Positions 1 to 9,691 of a stretch of 64,000 bases of DNA are shown in pieces; position 1 is the stretch's first letter, and every line of letters begins with the position of its first letter. The position numbers and the translations under genes are program-made. Source of the stretch: Eutreptiella sp. 'Long Island Sound 2002'. Its lineage: Eukaryota > Euglenozoa > Euglenophyceae > Eutreptiales > Eutreptiaceae. The stretch covers positions 167,903,872-167,967,871 of the forward strand of contig OZ038380.1 of assembly GCA_964036045.1 (NCBI GenBank), given 5' to 3'. The notes beneath the pieces were generated by a model. That model was not told where the DNA came from. It saw only the letters and a list, made by a program, of their open reading frames with translations, and did not search any database.

Positions 1-1702
1 GCTGATACCACGGTTGCACTTCCATAGTTGCAGGCCCACAACCGCCCACAACCGCAATTATGCACCTGTACCGTGCAACCAACACAACCGATTCCAGCTC
101 TCCCTCGTAGGGTGGCGGGTGTGGGAATGCGTGCCCCCCCCCCTCCCTTTGCGGCAGCTACCCGGAGGTCCAACCGACGGTGAGTGTACGAGGGAGAGAG
201 AGGCATGACCAGTCACAACATGCAGCCGAACTATATTCGGTGACCACGGCGCTACATTCTTGGGCCCTAGCATGCAATGGCGGGCATGGGGGGGGGGGGG
301 GTGGAACAGTGGCAACAACAATAATGACTGACACCTCAGGGACCAGTGTCTAAGGTGGATATGTGGATTCGATTGGTAGTAATGCCAGACAGGTAGACGG
401 ACTCGGTGATTTTTGTGAAGCTGGGGCCGGGGCTAAGGGTGGACGAAGCGGTCAAAGCAAAGGAGTTGGCCTTGGAGGCGCTATGTTCCCACCCCTTCCA
501 CACGGGGGGGGGGGGGCACGAGAAGGTGTGCTTAATGGGAAATCAAGGAGAGTTCTTGGGGGAAATGACGTAGGGCTTAGACTCGGATACTGGAACCGAC
601 GCAAAGGCCTTTACTAACGCGTGTGGGAGGCCGGACAGTTCGTGCTCAGGAGACGTGGACGGCGTAGCGGAGATTTGGAGTGCCTTAGGGTTGGAAGACC
701 TCGGCATGGAAGGGGAGGAGGGACAGTGCGGATAGTGTGGGATCAACAAATCATGACTTGTATGGGGAGGTGCTGAAGGGGTATGACGTAGGCTCGTCCA
801 CCCTAGAGTGGTGTGCAATTTCTTCGTAGGTGAGCGGTGATCGTTGGGGTGATTGGGACGCACATGGCGGTTCGAATCGCGTGTAGCCTAATGACGATTG
901 GGGTGCACCGCGCCAATCGGATGCCTCGTTTTGTGCAGATATGAGGCAAGAGATGTGGCGTAGTACAGTTGTCTTCGTCGGGGGCTGCAAAACCATAGTT
1001 GCTAGTTTGAGTCCCGATGCGGCTAGGGTGCCAGTTGTCAAGGACCATAGCACCGCCACCAATACCAGGGAACCATCGGGTGGTGTGTCTCGTGTTTTTT
1101 TTTCTGTCCTTTTCTAACATGTTTATGTGGCTTTTTGCCTTGAATGGGTGGTGATGAGGGTGAGGAAAAATGGAACCCCTCCCTAGTTGTAGCAGGGCGC
1201 GCCGCCAACGCGACACGAGCGGTGGTAGGCGGGCGTGTGTCCTCCTCGTACTCTTCTTCCGCTTGCCGGGCGGAAGAGGCCTCAGACTGGCCGTCTTGGC
1301 CCATCTGAGTGAGGATCTCATTGAATAGAAATATGTTGTAAGCCAACCCATGTGTAAGCCAACCCATGTACCTGACACCGCCCTGTATGCAGACAACGCG
1401 CTATGGAGGCATCAAAATATCCTGAATCTGGCGTCATCTCCAGATTTCCCGCAATTCAAAGGTATTAGGTCTTGGGTTTGAGCCCAATGCACGCACTCCA
1501 AGGCCAAACTTTGCACACTGTCTAATCTATAAGTTCTACCATTGAGCGACGCGCTGACATCAGTAAAAGCAAAAGCAGTGGACAACCACCACACATTGAG
1601 GCAGCACTGATTTTCAGAGGACAATTGATGTCGGTACACTGGAGAGCACAACATGCAAGGTGCTATGTGTGTATGGGAGGCCAATGCTACTCTCAGATCT
1701 GG
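1..1702. other. non-coding stretch, no gene seen
   Basis: No reading frame here looks like a conserved protein, and the open frames lack codon bias. The stretch carries C and G homopolymer runs (near 127-141, 288-301 and 506-516) of the kind seen throughout the window. I see no RNA gene. A string resembling a tRNA T-arm near 870 departs from the B-box consensus and has no partner A box. Confidence 0.5.
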
Positions 1703-1763
1703 GGTGGTGGTTGTCACAAGTGGCTTCGAAGTCGAAGCAAATGAGCAAATTCTACTGCATACC
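1703..1763 (-). pseudogene. inverted fragment of the exonuclease 5' coding end
   Basis: The reverse complement of this 61-bp segment aligns without gaps to the start of the exonuclease coding region at 3923-3983, including its ATG. A 28-bp core covering codons for LLICFDFEAT is identical, and I count about nine mismatches overall. The copy has a TAG directly after the first two codons (ATG CAG TAG), so it cannot be translated from that ATG. Similarity stops at both edges. It is most simply a relic of a local inverted duplication of the ExoI-motif region. Alternatively it could be the remains of an older second gene copy. Confidence 0.6.
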
Positions 1764-2060
1764 GGCCCCTATCTAGTCGGGAGAACACCAAGCCTACAGA
1801 CCCGTGCCACTGCCACATGTGGACGGAAACAGCCCCGGGCCAACATCTCGTGGGCAACGCCATGAAGAGGGTTGCAGCACGCCTAGCCAAGACCAAGAGT
1901 AGCGAGAGAGTATTGGTGGAACTGTTGGTGGGACCTGGGGAGGCTGATATGCAGCTAGGCCGGACCGTGTGACCAGTGGGTAGAGGCAGCCAAACGGTAC
2001 TAGCAGCCAGACGGACATCAATGGTCTAGCGTGTTTCGTCACGGCTGTCACCAGCCGCTG

Positions 2061-2168
2061 CATTCTACTATACATGGGAGATCAGTATGGAGTGTACACT
2101 TGGGTGCCCCAGAGGGCCAGCACTGTTGTGGTGTACCTGCAGTGTGCCTGTGGCTGATGGGGAAGCGA
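2061..2168 (+). repeat. 108-bp direct repeat, copy 1
   Basis: This block starts CATTCTACTATACATGGGAG and ends in GATGGGGAAGCGA. It recurs at 2319-2426 in the same orientation with only a few substitutions. The copies lie 258 bp apart start to start, which suggests a local tandem or segmental duplication. No coding meaning is evident. Confidence 0.8.
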
Positions 2169-2318
2169 AAAAAAATTTTGGCTGACTATAGAAGTTCGAA
2201 GAGTTCTCAAGATAGTACTTGGTCAATGGGCTTCACTTCAGCATATGACACATCAGATCCCTGCAATGCAAGGCACGGGGCACAGACCCAAAGCTCATAA
2301 GCATGTACAAGAGGGCTA

Positions 2319-2426
2319 CATTCTACTATACATGGGAGATCAGTATGGAGTGTACACTGGGGTGCCCCGGAGGGCTAGCACTGTTGTGGTGCACTTGCAG
2401 TGTGCGTGTGGCTGATGGGGAAGCGA
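2319..2426 (+). repeat. 108-bp direct repeat, copy 2
   Basis: Second copy of the block at 2061-2168. Differences are single-base substitutions, such as CAGAGGGCCAG against CGGAGGGCTAG. Confidence 0.8.
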
Positions 2427-3647
2427 ACGTTTTGCATGTACTGTTGGCCCTGTTCCCTGTTCCCTGTCCTCGCCCTGAGACACACTGACACAAGCAAAGC
2501 AATTGCTTGTGTCGACATGGGGAACACTCAGCTAAGACAAGCAGGTTCTGGTCTGTCTAGGTTTGTCTAGGCCTGGCGCATGGTCCGAACCCCCCCACCC
2601 CCCCTTTGTGGCAAAACCTGGGTTATTGCTAACCTCGGAGGTCATGGGGCAGGGGTAGTTGCTTCTACGGGAGTACACATAGCAGGTCATGGGTCAGTGA
2701 CAGGGCCTCCTTTGGGTAAGGGTTTGGTATGACCTACCCTCACCAAGACGGCTACGGCGGGGTGGCGGGAGGAACGAGTCTCTCAATGGACACTTGGTGG
2801 AACTTCGGTCACGAGTTAAAAAAAAAAAAGTAGTTGCTTCTACGGGCCATGACGTTAGGTTTTGAATTAACCCGCATGATCCTGACCTCATGCCAACCTC
2901 AATCAGTTCACTTGCTCTCCGTTCTGCTGCACGGCCGCACATCCAAATGAGTACCCTTGAGTTCGCCCGAGGGCTATCGAATGTGTCTTGGGCTGGCCTA
3001 CATCAGCTCATCCCCCAATGAACCCGGTTATGGATCCCAAGGATAGGGCAAGCCGAATTCTAGAGGGCACCCACCCTAGTGGCCACCCTAGTGGCAGCAA
3101 GGCAAAACATTGAACTGAGTGTGGTGATGACCATGCGCCTGTGACACGGGGGCGTATGCGAGCCCAGTATTCGTTGCCTCATGGCCTAGTGGCTGCGCAT
3201 CCGGCGCCTGCGCAGTGGATGCCAGTTTAAATCCCACCAGGGCAACCCCTGACTGTGTGCATGCTCCTCACCTGGTAGAACGGTGGCAGCCAGCGGGGCA
3301 GGCAGCCGCTCCGGCCATCTTCTGGCGACAGGCAACAGCGTATCAGTGCAGGGGTAGGGCTGCAGGAGGGACTTTGCCTTGAACCCCCGCCAAAGCACCG
3401 GACCCAGCAGAGCAGAACCGCACTGAACGTTGCGAAGCGGCACCGTGGGCAGTGGAGACCGTGGTGCAGGGCGCAGTTTGGGGCCAATTGCAGAGAGCAA
3501 ACCTCACCCTTTGGCCCCACCCTCGGGGCTCAGTTATAGTGGAGGGGGTGGGGGGAGGGTATGGACCCGCTCAGACCAGATTCCCGTGGCTACGGTGGCA
3601 TCAGTTGGTTGACACGGGCCACAAGCCTGGATCCTTCAGGAGGGGTT

Positions 3648-3890
3648 TTGTTTCTTTTTTTTCCCTGAAGGACCCCTCACCCAACCGCCGTCGGTTATCC
3701 GCCGCCCGCCATCGGGTAGCCGCCAACTGCCGTCGCGTAACCGCCACCCACCGTCAGCTCGCCGCCAACCGCCATGGTTGGACCGCCGACCCACGTCGGT
3801 CCATAGCCAGTCCAAACACACCAACACTGGAAGCAGCTTCTTTTTTTTTTTCCCCTGCTGAAGTCCGCCCCTGCCACAAGCTGAGCATTC
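3648..3890 (+). repeat. ACCGCCA minisatellite element, copy 1
   Basis: The block has an inner core of degenerate ACCGCCA/CCAACCGCC units (about 3676-3790). It is bordered by T-runs and by GAAGGACCCCTC on the left and CTGAAGTCCGCCCCTG on the right. The same design (T-run, (T)AAGGACC, minisatellite, T-run, (T)AAGGACC) recurs at 6166-6530 and 21383-21706, so this is a dispersed element and not a one-off satellite. It ends about 36 bp before the exonuclease ATG and may therefore lie in its promoter or 5' leader. Confidence 0.65.
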
Positions 3891-3925
3891 TCCGGTGCCC
3901 GACGTGCGCATGCGCAGTGGATGGT

Positions 3926-5857
3926 ATGCAGCACGATCTGCTCATTTGCTTCGACTTCGAAGCCACGTGCGACAACCAGATCCCGCCCGCCGTCACGCGC
4001 GAGAGCGCGGAGATCATTGAGTTCTCGTGGGTCGTGCTGGAGACCAGGACCCAGGAGATCATCCACAGGCAGCAGTCGTACTGCCGCCCGCAGTGGTCCC
4101 CCGTCACCGCCTTCTGCACGGAGCTGACGGGCATCGACGCGCAGCTGCTCGACGTGGAGGGGGCCGCGCTGCGCGACGCGGTGGCGCTGTGCGCCCGGTA
4201 CTGCGAGGCCCGGGCCGCCGAGGGCCGCACGTTCTGCTGCGTGACGCACGGGGCGTGGGACCTGGAGCACCAGCTGCAGCGCGAGGGGCACCTGAAGCAC
4301 GTGCCGGTGCCGGGGTACCTGGGCCGGTACTACAACATCATGGACCTGTTCAAGGCCGGGTGCCGGGGCCTGCGGGTGCGGTACCAGGGGACGACGCTGC
4401 CGGACATGTGCCGCGCGCTCGGGTTCGAGTTCGCGGGGCGGCTGCACCGCGGCCTCGACGACGCGACGAACATCGCGCGGGTGGTGGCGCACTTCCTGCG
4501 GGTGGGGCTGGGCGTAGCGCCCCCCGTGCTCTCGGCTGCGGCGGGGTCTGGGGTCCCGCCGGACTCCCTGACGTCCGCGGCGCGTCCCGCCTCCAATCCC
4601 GCCTCCGGGCCAGAACCTCATGCGGAAGGGGGACCGGTGGATCCCGCACCGGGGGGCGCGCGCGCCCCGGAGGCCGCGCCCGGCGCCCGCCCGGAGGACG
4701 TCGTCCAGCGCATGTGCGCGACGCCGACGGAGGACCTCGAGCGGCGCGACCGCGCCTTCCGCGCCGGGCGCCTGCGCAGCGTCGTGCTCAGCGGCCTGCC
4801 CCGCCGCGTCGCGCTCCCGGACGTCGCGGCGTGGCTGAGCGCGTGCGGCGTCCCGCACCCCGAGGCCGTGTACATCGTCCTGACGCGGGGCGGGTGCGGG
4901 ACGCGCCGGGCCATCCTCACGTACGACACCCACGGGGCGGCGGCGACGGCCCTGGGGCGGCTGCGGTGGGGCGCGACCCTCCCCAGCCACGGGGGCCGTG
5001 CCCCGCCGCCGCCGCCCGGGGCTGACCGGCCATCGCTGTCCGTGGCAGCCTGTGCCGGCGCGGGTGCCGGTGCCGGCGCCGGCGCCTCCCCGGAAGCCCC
5101 GGCCCCCGGCGCTCCCACGCGCTGCCAGCCCGTGCCCGGGGGCGCGGAGGACTGTCTCGTGTTCGGCAAGGCGCTGCTGCCGGAGGAGCTGGACGCCTGC
5201 TGGCGGCTGCTGGCGCCGTTCCCGGCGGACCACGAGGCGGCCCTGCGGCTGTGGACGGTGGCGCTGCAGACGGGGGACTGGTTCTGTGGGGTCTGCGGGC
5301 ACGAGAACTTCGGGTGGCGGGACCAGTGCGTGAAGTGCAAGCGGCCGATGCAGCCCCTTTTTCTGGAGGCGGCCGGAGGCGGCCTTGAGCCGGGGAGGGC
5401 GTCGCACGCGCCCCGCGACGAGGGGGGCGATGAGGGGGCGCATGGCCGGGCCGAGTCCGGTGGTGGCGCCGCCGCCGGGGGGCCCTCGGGGCCTGTGGAG
5501 GGGTCCGGGGACGGGGCGGAGTGGGTGCAGTTCGTGGGGCCGGCGGGGGACAACTACGGGCGGCTGGGGCGCGTGCAGTGCCGGTCGCAGCGGTACTTCC
5601 TGCTCTGCAACCAGCAGCTGTGGGACCGGGAGCAGGTGGTGGGGGTGCGCCTCCCGCCGGGGTACGTGGCGGAGGAGGCGCCGGACGCGGAGGGGGACGT
5701 GGGGGATCCGGAGGGGATGGACGGCGGGGAGGGGGAGGGGGAGGGAGACGAGGAGGAGGAGGAGGAGGAGGAGGAGGAGGAGGAGGAGGAGGAGGAGGAG
5801 GAGGAGGAGAAGGAGGAGGAATTTGCTGCTGCTGATGGCGATGACGATGGAGGGTAG
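3926..5857 (+). CDS. ERI-1/3'hExo-like DEDDh 3'-5' exonuclease with RRM-like segment and RanBP2 zinc finger
   Basis: The predicted protein is 643 residues. Residues about 5-195 form a DEDDh exonuclease fold: ExoI FDFEAT (D10, E12), the ELTGI substrate-strand motif (66-70), ExoII HGAWD (D112) and ExoIII HRGLDDATN (H174, D179). This is the ERI-1/3'hExo signature; those enzymes trim 3' ends of small RNAs, histone mRNA and 5.8S rRNA. Residues about 283-348 look like an RRM (RNP2-like VVLSGLP, RNP1-like RRAILTYDT). Residues 452-471 form one RanBP2-type zinc finger (W452, C454, C457, C468, C471), a module that often binds single-stranded RNA. A segment at about 532-582 is unassigned. A Gly/Pro/Ala-rich linker and a GAG-encoded Glu run (about 608-633) complete it. 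The frame is open upstream to 3452, but the leader is a minisatellite; ATG 3926 sits just before the exonuclease fold, and the inverted relic at 1703-1763 also begins there. The gene looks intronless, and codons favour G/C at the third position. Function is inferred from motifs. Confidence 0.85.
   Translation: MQHDLLICFDFEATCDNQIPPAVTRESAEIIEFSWVVLETRTQEIIHRQQSYCRPQWSPVTAFCTELTGIDAQLLDVEGAALRDAVALCARYCEARAAEGRTFCCVTHGAWDLEHQLQREGHLKHVPVPGYLGRYYNIMDLFKAGCRGLRVRYQGTTLPDMCRALGFEFAGRLHRGLDDATNIARVVAHFLRVGLGVAPPVLSAAAGSGVPPDSLTSAARPASNPASGPEPHAEGGPVDPAPGGARAPEAAPGARPEDVVQRMCATPTEDLERRDRAFRAGRLRSVVLSGLPRRVALPDVAAWLSACGVPHPEAVYIVLTRGGCGTRRAILTYDTHGAAATALGRLRWGATLPSHGGRAPPPPPGADRPSLSVAACAGAGAGAGAGASPEAPAPGAPTRCQPVPGGAEDCLVFGKALLPEELDACWRLLAPFPADHEAALRLWTVALQTGDWFCGVCGHENFGWRDQCVKCKRPMQPLFLEAAGGGLEPGRASHAPRDEGGDEGAHGRAESGGGAAAGGPSGPVEGSGDGAEWVQFVGPAGDNYGRLGRVQCRSQRYFLLCNQQLWDREQVVGVRLPPGYVAEEAPDAEGDVGDPEGMDGGEGEGEGDEEEEEEEEEEEEEEEEEEEEKEEEFAAADGDDDGG
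5748..5818 (+). repeat. GAG trinucleotide run in the coding sequence
   Basis: About twenty consecutive GAG codons, broken by one AAG near the end, encode the poly-Glu tail of the exonuclease. The tract is likely to vary in length by slippage. Reading the other strand yields long spurious poly-Leu frames. Confidence 0.9.
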
Positions 5858-5996
5858 AGGGGGGGGGGGGGGGGGGCGGGACCGCGTGACTTGGAGGGCG
5901 GGGAAGAGGAGGAGGAGGGGGGCGGCGGAGGGATCGGAGGGCCGCATGGCGGCGTTCTGTAGAGAAGGCTGCGTCAATCCCACGCTCCTCCGAAGA

Positions 5997-6103
5997 TTGT
6001 TGGTGTCGTTTCCAGACCAGACCGGCCCTTCCTTCGTCTTCGTCGTTCCCACGAGGCTTGACGCTGTTCCCACGTCGTCCGGAACGCCGCCATGTGGCCC
6101 TCT
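5997..6103 (+). repeat. dispersed ~105-bp repeat, copy 1
   Basis: This segment runs from TTGTTGGTGTCGTTTCCAGA through AACGCCGCCATGTGGCCCT. It recurs at 22663-22760 in the same orientation with roughly 80 percent identity by eye. The two copies lie downstream of the exonuclease and inside a NUBPL-like intron, so it is a dispersed element and not part of either gene. Confidence 0.65.
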
Positions 6104-6165
6104 TGGAGGGATATCCTGCGGCTGATGCTGATGACCGCAGGGCAGGGGGGTCCTGAGAGAACTAG

Positions 6166-6530
6166 ATGTTTTTTTGTTAAGGACCGCCCCAAGGGACCAC
6201 TGACCGCCAACCACCAACCGCCAACCGCCACCAACCGCCAACCGCCAGCGGCGACCAACCGCCAAGCGCCAACCACTGCTGACCGCCACCAACCACCAAT
6301 CACCAACCACCAACCGCCGCCAACCACCACCAACTGCCACCAACCGCCAGTCGCCAACCGCCAACCGCCAATCCCCACCAACCGCCACCAACCGCCAGTC
6401 ACCAACCGCCAGCCGCCAATCGCCACCAACCATCGTTGAACATATGAGCTACAAGCGGTCTTTTTGGGAAACTGCCGTTCAGGAATACTTCTTTTTTTCT
6501 CTCTTAAGGACCCTCCTGCCACAGGGGGAA
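6166..6530 (+). repeat. ACCGCCA minisatellite element, copy 2
   Basis: The left border TTTTTTTGTTAAGGACCGCC is followed by about 240 bp of ACCAACCGCCA-type units. Next come a right segment containing GTTGAACATATGAGCTAC, a T-run, and TCTTAAGGACCCTCCTGCC. The paired TTAAGGACC borders and the conserved right segment are shared with the copy at 21383-21706. Frames through it encode only low-complexity Thr/Asn/Pro strings. Confidence 0.75.
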
Positions 6531-7598
6531 AGAGACACGTCGTTGCTGTGGAGCTGCAGGCCCCTAGAGACCCTACGGGCCGCCGCAGCCGACAACAGCA
6601 GTCGGGCAGCTGGGACGCCGCAAGAACCGTCCGTACAGGGCCTGCGGGGCAGGCCCACGCAGCCGCAGCTTGGAGACCTCCAAGCGGGCGGAATGTGCCG
6701 GACCGCGGAGAGCGCTGTGCAGCGTTGCAGGGGACGCGCCGGTCGCCCGCTCGAGCAGTGCCCGAACTCACCTCCGATGGCCCGTGCGGGTGTGCATGCG
6801 TCCGTTTGGTGGACCTGTTATTTTGATCTTGTGTGTGTTGGTCGTGTGTGGGATCACATCGATGAGGAGTGTGTGCCATGACTTCAGCGGTAGACGTGCT
6901 GGGGGGGCGGGGGGGGGGGCGTGAGAAACCGGATATCATTTGGGGGGGGGGGGGGGGGGTTGGACCCCCCCTCCCCGTGTGGGGGTATAAGGGCATTTGA
7001 CGACGCAAACCCCCCTTGTTCTAAATGGTGTCTGTGGTGACACAATTGTTGATCCCTGATTGGGCGACTTTGAGAGGGCGTTGGCATTCTTCCACAAAGG
7101 CGGGGGGCATGCCCGTCGGGGCTGGGGAAGGCTCAATTTTGCCTCGCCTTCACAGTGGTGAGCGCCACCATTCAGCCCCCCCCCCCCCCTCTGACGATGC
7201 CCGCACGCAGTGAAAACCCCCCTTTAGCCCCCCCTCCCCCTTAACATTTTGGCCTGGAGGGGGTTTGAAGCACGTGATCCAATTTCCGAGACCCCCTCTC
7301 CCCCCCCTATCGCCCTGCAGGTGATATGCATGTCTCTCGGGGACATTCAGAACCTGCCAACACGGAGCAAATTCGCACCTTTTCAGGGTTTTCTCAATTT
7401 TTCGTCCAATGCACCAAAATTTCGTTCCGTAGGGGGGTGTATGTGTATACTTTTTGAAATCTGTGAGAAAAGGCCATTTGGCCATTTCAGAAATGTATGG
7501 GTTGGGGGGGGTAGGTGGTCACATTTCTGAGCACTAGAGCTGCAAAGTCGGCACGCAAACATATATATATCTATGTGTATATACACTGAACATTTCAT
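6531..7598. other. non-coding stretch
   Basis: No conserved frame. The 6890-6960 part is dominated by G runs (several over 10). The stretch from about 7340 becomes AT-richer and ends in a short TA/TG-rich segment (7560-7590), which could be upstream sequence of the ORF at 7599. I see no defined promoter. Confidence 0.4.
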
Positions 7599-8171
7599 AT
7601 GGTTGGGAACTCCCGGGCCTCACCACTACCCCACCAGCATCCGCACCACGACGGACCCCCGCAGGGGTTCCCCCATTGGCCCCACGAAGGGCATGCCCCT
7701 GCTGGTGCCGAGCCCCAGATGTGCAACGGCTACCCCCATTGGCCCCACGAAGGGCATGCTCCTGCTGGCGCCGAGCCCCAGATGTGCAACGGCTACGCCG
7801 ATGGCAATGCGGTGAACGGACCCCTGCATCCGCATACATATGAGCCACCAGTGGCCGACTTCCCAGCACCACGCCCAGCTGAGGGGCGCAAGAGGCTGGA
7901 CATTGTGAATCCTGATACTGGGAAGGCGATTACGGTGGTGGCCTTCAAACCCGGACAGCATTCGGATATGGAACCCCGGCGGGGTCCCGCCTCCGCCCCC
8001 CACGCCTCCCCCGATCCCATGCCGCAGCCCATCCTGCCCCCTGTACCCCCTCTGGAGCTGCCAGACACCCGTGCCCCTGGCTGCACGGTGCACGAGCCCT
8101 ATGCGCCTCTGCAGCCCCTGCCAGGGACCTGCCTCTCTGAGGATGGTCAAACCACCTTCGACGGCCATTAG
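7599..8171 (+). CDS. uncharacterised His/Pro-rich ORF, possible exon
   Basis: This 190-codon frame has an in-frame stop just upstream (about 7587) and ends at TAG 8169-8171. It contains an in-frame 63-bp tandem duplication (7670-7795), so the 21-residue unit PHWPHEGHAPAGAEPQMCNGY appears twice. A basic motif follows, KRLDIVNPDTGKAI (codons around 7889-7930), then Pro-rich sequence. KRLxIVNPxTG resembles the K-x-I-x-I-x-(D/N)P-x-T motif in eIF4G N-terminal regions; that is a loose likeness only. A possible donor (ACG|GTGGTG) follows the motif, so the real product may be one exon of a spliced gene. About 35 bp of the 3' part (8080-8115) recurs at 8323-8358. Function unknown; it may not be a gene. 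Confidence 0.3.
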   Translation: MVGNSRASPLPHQHPHHDGPPQGFPHWPHEGHAPAGAEPQMCNGYPHWPHEGHAPAGAEPQMCNGYADGNAVNGPLHPHTYEPPVADFPAPRPAEGRKRLDIVNPDTGKAITVVAFKPGQHSDMEPRRGPASAPHASPDPMPQPILPPVPPLELPDTRAPGCTVHEPYAPLQPLPGTCLSEDGQTTFDGH

Positions 8172-9397
8172 GATAGCCAGTAGTCTGTCAGCCGCCAACA
8201 TTTTCGTTCGATGACCGCCCTTCCCAAACAGCCGCCGTGCCGGGCGTGGCAGGCGGCCAGCGGTCTCGGTTCATCGGTGGCGGTGGTATTGCACCCGACC
8301 CAAGTGGCTGTCAGTTGACTGTCTGCACGGTGCAGGAGCCCTATGCGCCACTGCACCCCCTGATGGTTTTCACTCAACCGGCGTCCGTTGCGGGGACCCG
8401 CATTTCTGGGAGAAGGATGTGCCGACACCGAGGGTCCGGGCGTGTGCTCCGTCTGAGTGTGGCGGGCACCCTAGCCCCCCCCCCCCCCCCACACCCCTAC
8501 CCATGGCCTTGTGTGACATTCACGTTGCAGGTTGTGGTGAGCACCTCCCAGCCTGGGGTCTTCGTGATGACCGCATACCGGGCACTGATCAGGCCGTCAG
8601 GGGAGGACGCCATGGGCAGAGGTTGCATTCTGGATTCCCCCCCACGAAGGTGGATGCCCGCAGTAGTACGGGTGCCTGTCTGTCATAGCAGAAGGTTCAA
8701 AGGCGAGAGGCCAGTGGGCGCCGCCACAAGCCAACAGAGCCAACCACCAAGGCCTTGTGCCACCCCCCCAAACCCACAAAGGGGGGTATGGCGTGGCATG
8801 GGGGTGCCCGGACCGACCCGGGCAAGGCACCGCGAGGCTGACACCCCCTTCAAGTCCAAAGATTGACCCATCCCTTGCCTTCCCGCACACGCCCACTCAA
8901 CCCCCGACGAAGCAAGACCACAACGGCGCCACCGGGTGGTCCGCAGCGGCTTGGCGTCCCAGGCCCTGCGAGCGGTACCAGCGCCGCGTCCCACTCGGTG
9001 ACCCAGCACCCCATACCCCCGCATTGCCAGTGCCTGCCTCAGTGTGGGCGAGCGCCCTCCAAACTTTGCCGGCGGGGAATGACTGCCTGTTAGCGCTTGC
9101 AGGGGTGGGGGGGGGGGGCTGGCAAAGGCAGCCTGCCCCTGCGAGCCGTGGCACACGCATTCCACTCGCACACCGCCTCGACCAGCAAGTGCCCGGTCCG
9201 CCACCTCATCTGCTCCCGGGGCTCACGCCGATCGGGATACCCACGTGCGTACCTCTTCGGTCCTTCCTGTTGTTTGGGGGTTTGTTGGGCAGGACGACGG
9301 TGTGGCATCGCTAAAACAAATTATAGTTCCAGTTGACGTTACAATTCACCTCAGTTCCTTTTTGTTTTTTTAATCATGGCCATACGGACCCACTTCA
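8172..9397. other. non-coding stretch with dispersed repeat pieces
   Basis: Open frames on both strands are Pro/Gly-rich shadows of C/G runs. Identifiable pieces are a repeat of 8080-8115 at 8323-8358, and a segment at about 8650-8770 (GTAGTACGGGTGCCTG through GGCCTTGTGCCACCCCCC) that recurs at 19525-19640 and in part at 25808-25872. No gene is supported. Confidence 0.45.
8650..8770 (+). repeat. GGCGCCGCC...GGCCTTGTGCC dispersed repeat
   Basis: The pattern is 'GCGAGAGGCCA(A/G)T(A/G)GGCGCCGCCA ... AAGGCCTTGTGCC' followed by a C run. Related copies are at 19525-19640 (+), 25808-25872 (+) and 43699-43765 (-), with fragments near 27140, 38345 and 48297. It ends in C runs on one side, like many elements here. 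Confidence 0.6.
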
Positions 9398-9691
9398 GGG
9401 GGCGTACCGTGCGCGCTGTGCGCGCTGTGCGAAAAGTTGGCTGTTCTCCACCACCGGGAGTTTGGTAAGTTCAGAAGATTGAAAGGACGTCATTGAATGG
9501 CTGCTGCAGTGGATGGGGCTACAGGGGGCAGAATTTAGGTCCCTGGGACCCATGGCAAGCATCAGATGTTTGAATTTTTGAGTTTTGAATTGATTGTGCA
9601 TGATTCCGCAGGTGGGTGGTTTTCAGGGTTGTTACCTGGATAATCACCGTAATGATTGGCGCTGTGCCCGCGCTGTGCGAAAACGCCCCCT
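9398..9691 (+). repeat. 290-bp dispersed repeat with intron-like internal borders, copy 1
   Basis: The block starts GGGGGCGTACCGTGCGCGCT and ends GTGCGAAAACGCCCCCT. It is nearly identical to 23530-23812, with about three substitutions and one 11-bp GCGCTGTGC indel. Inside, GGGAGTTTG|GTAAGT and ATTCCGCAG|GTGGGTGG look like a splice donor and acceptor about 160 bp apart. The upstream part reads ALCEKLAVLHHREFGK in one frame. A truncated third copy lies at 53970-54019. Confidence 0.8.

Larger units (their letters stand above)
1764..3647. other. non-coding stretch with a direct repeat
   Basis: No convincing gene. The main structure is a 108-bp direct repeat (2061-2168 and 2319-2426). Short shared strings also occur near 2656 and 2830 around the words AGTTGCTTCTACGG. 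The 3180-3640 part is GC-rich and open in several frames, including upstream of the exonuclease, but no conserved motif appears there. Confidence 0.45.

Noticed and set aside
3695-6433. 912-codon minus-strand ORF opposite the exonuclease
   Set aside because: It is a mirror of the GC-rich exonuclease gene and the minisatellites, with poly-Leu opposite the GAG run and Trp/Gly strings opposite the repeats. The plus strand has full catalytic motifs.
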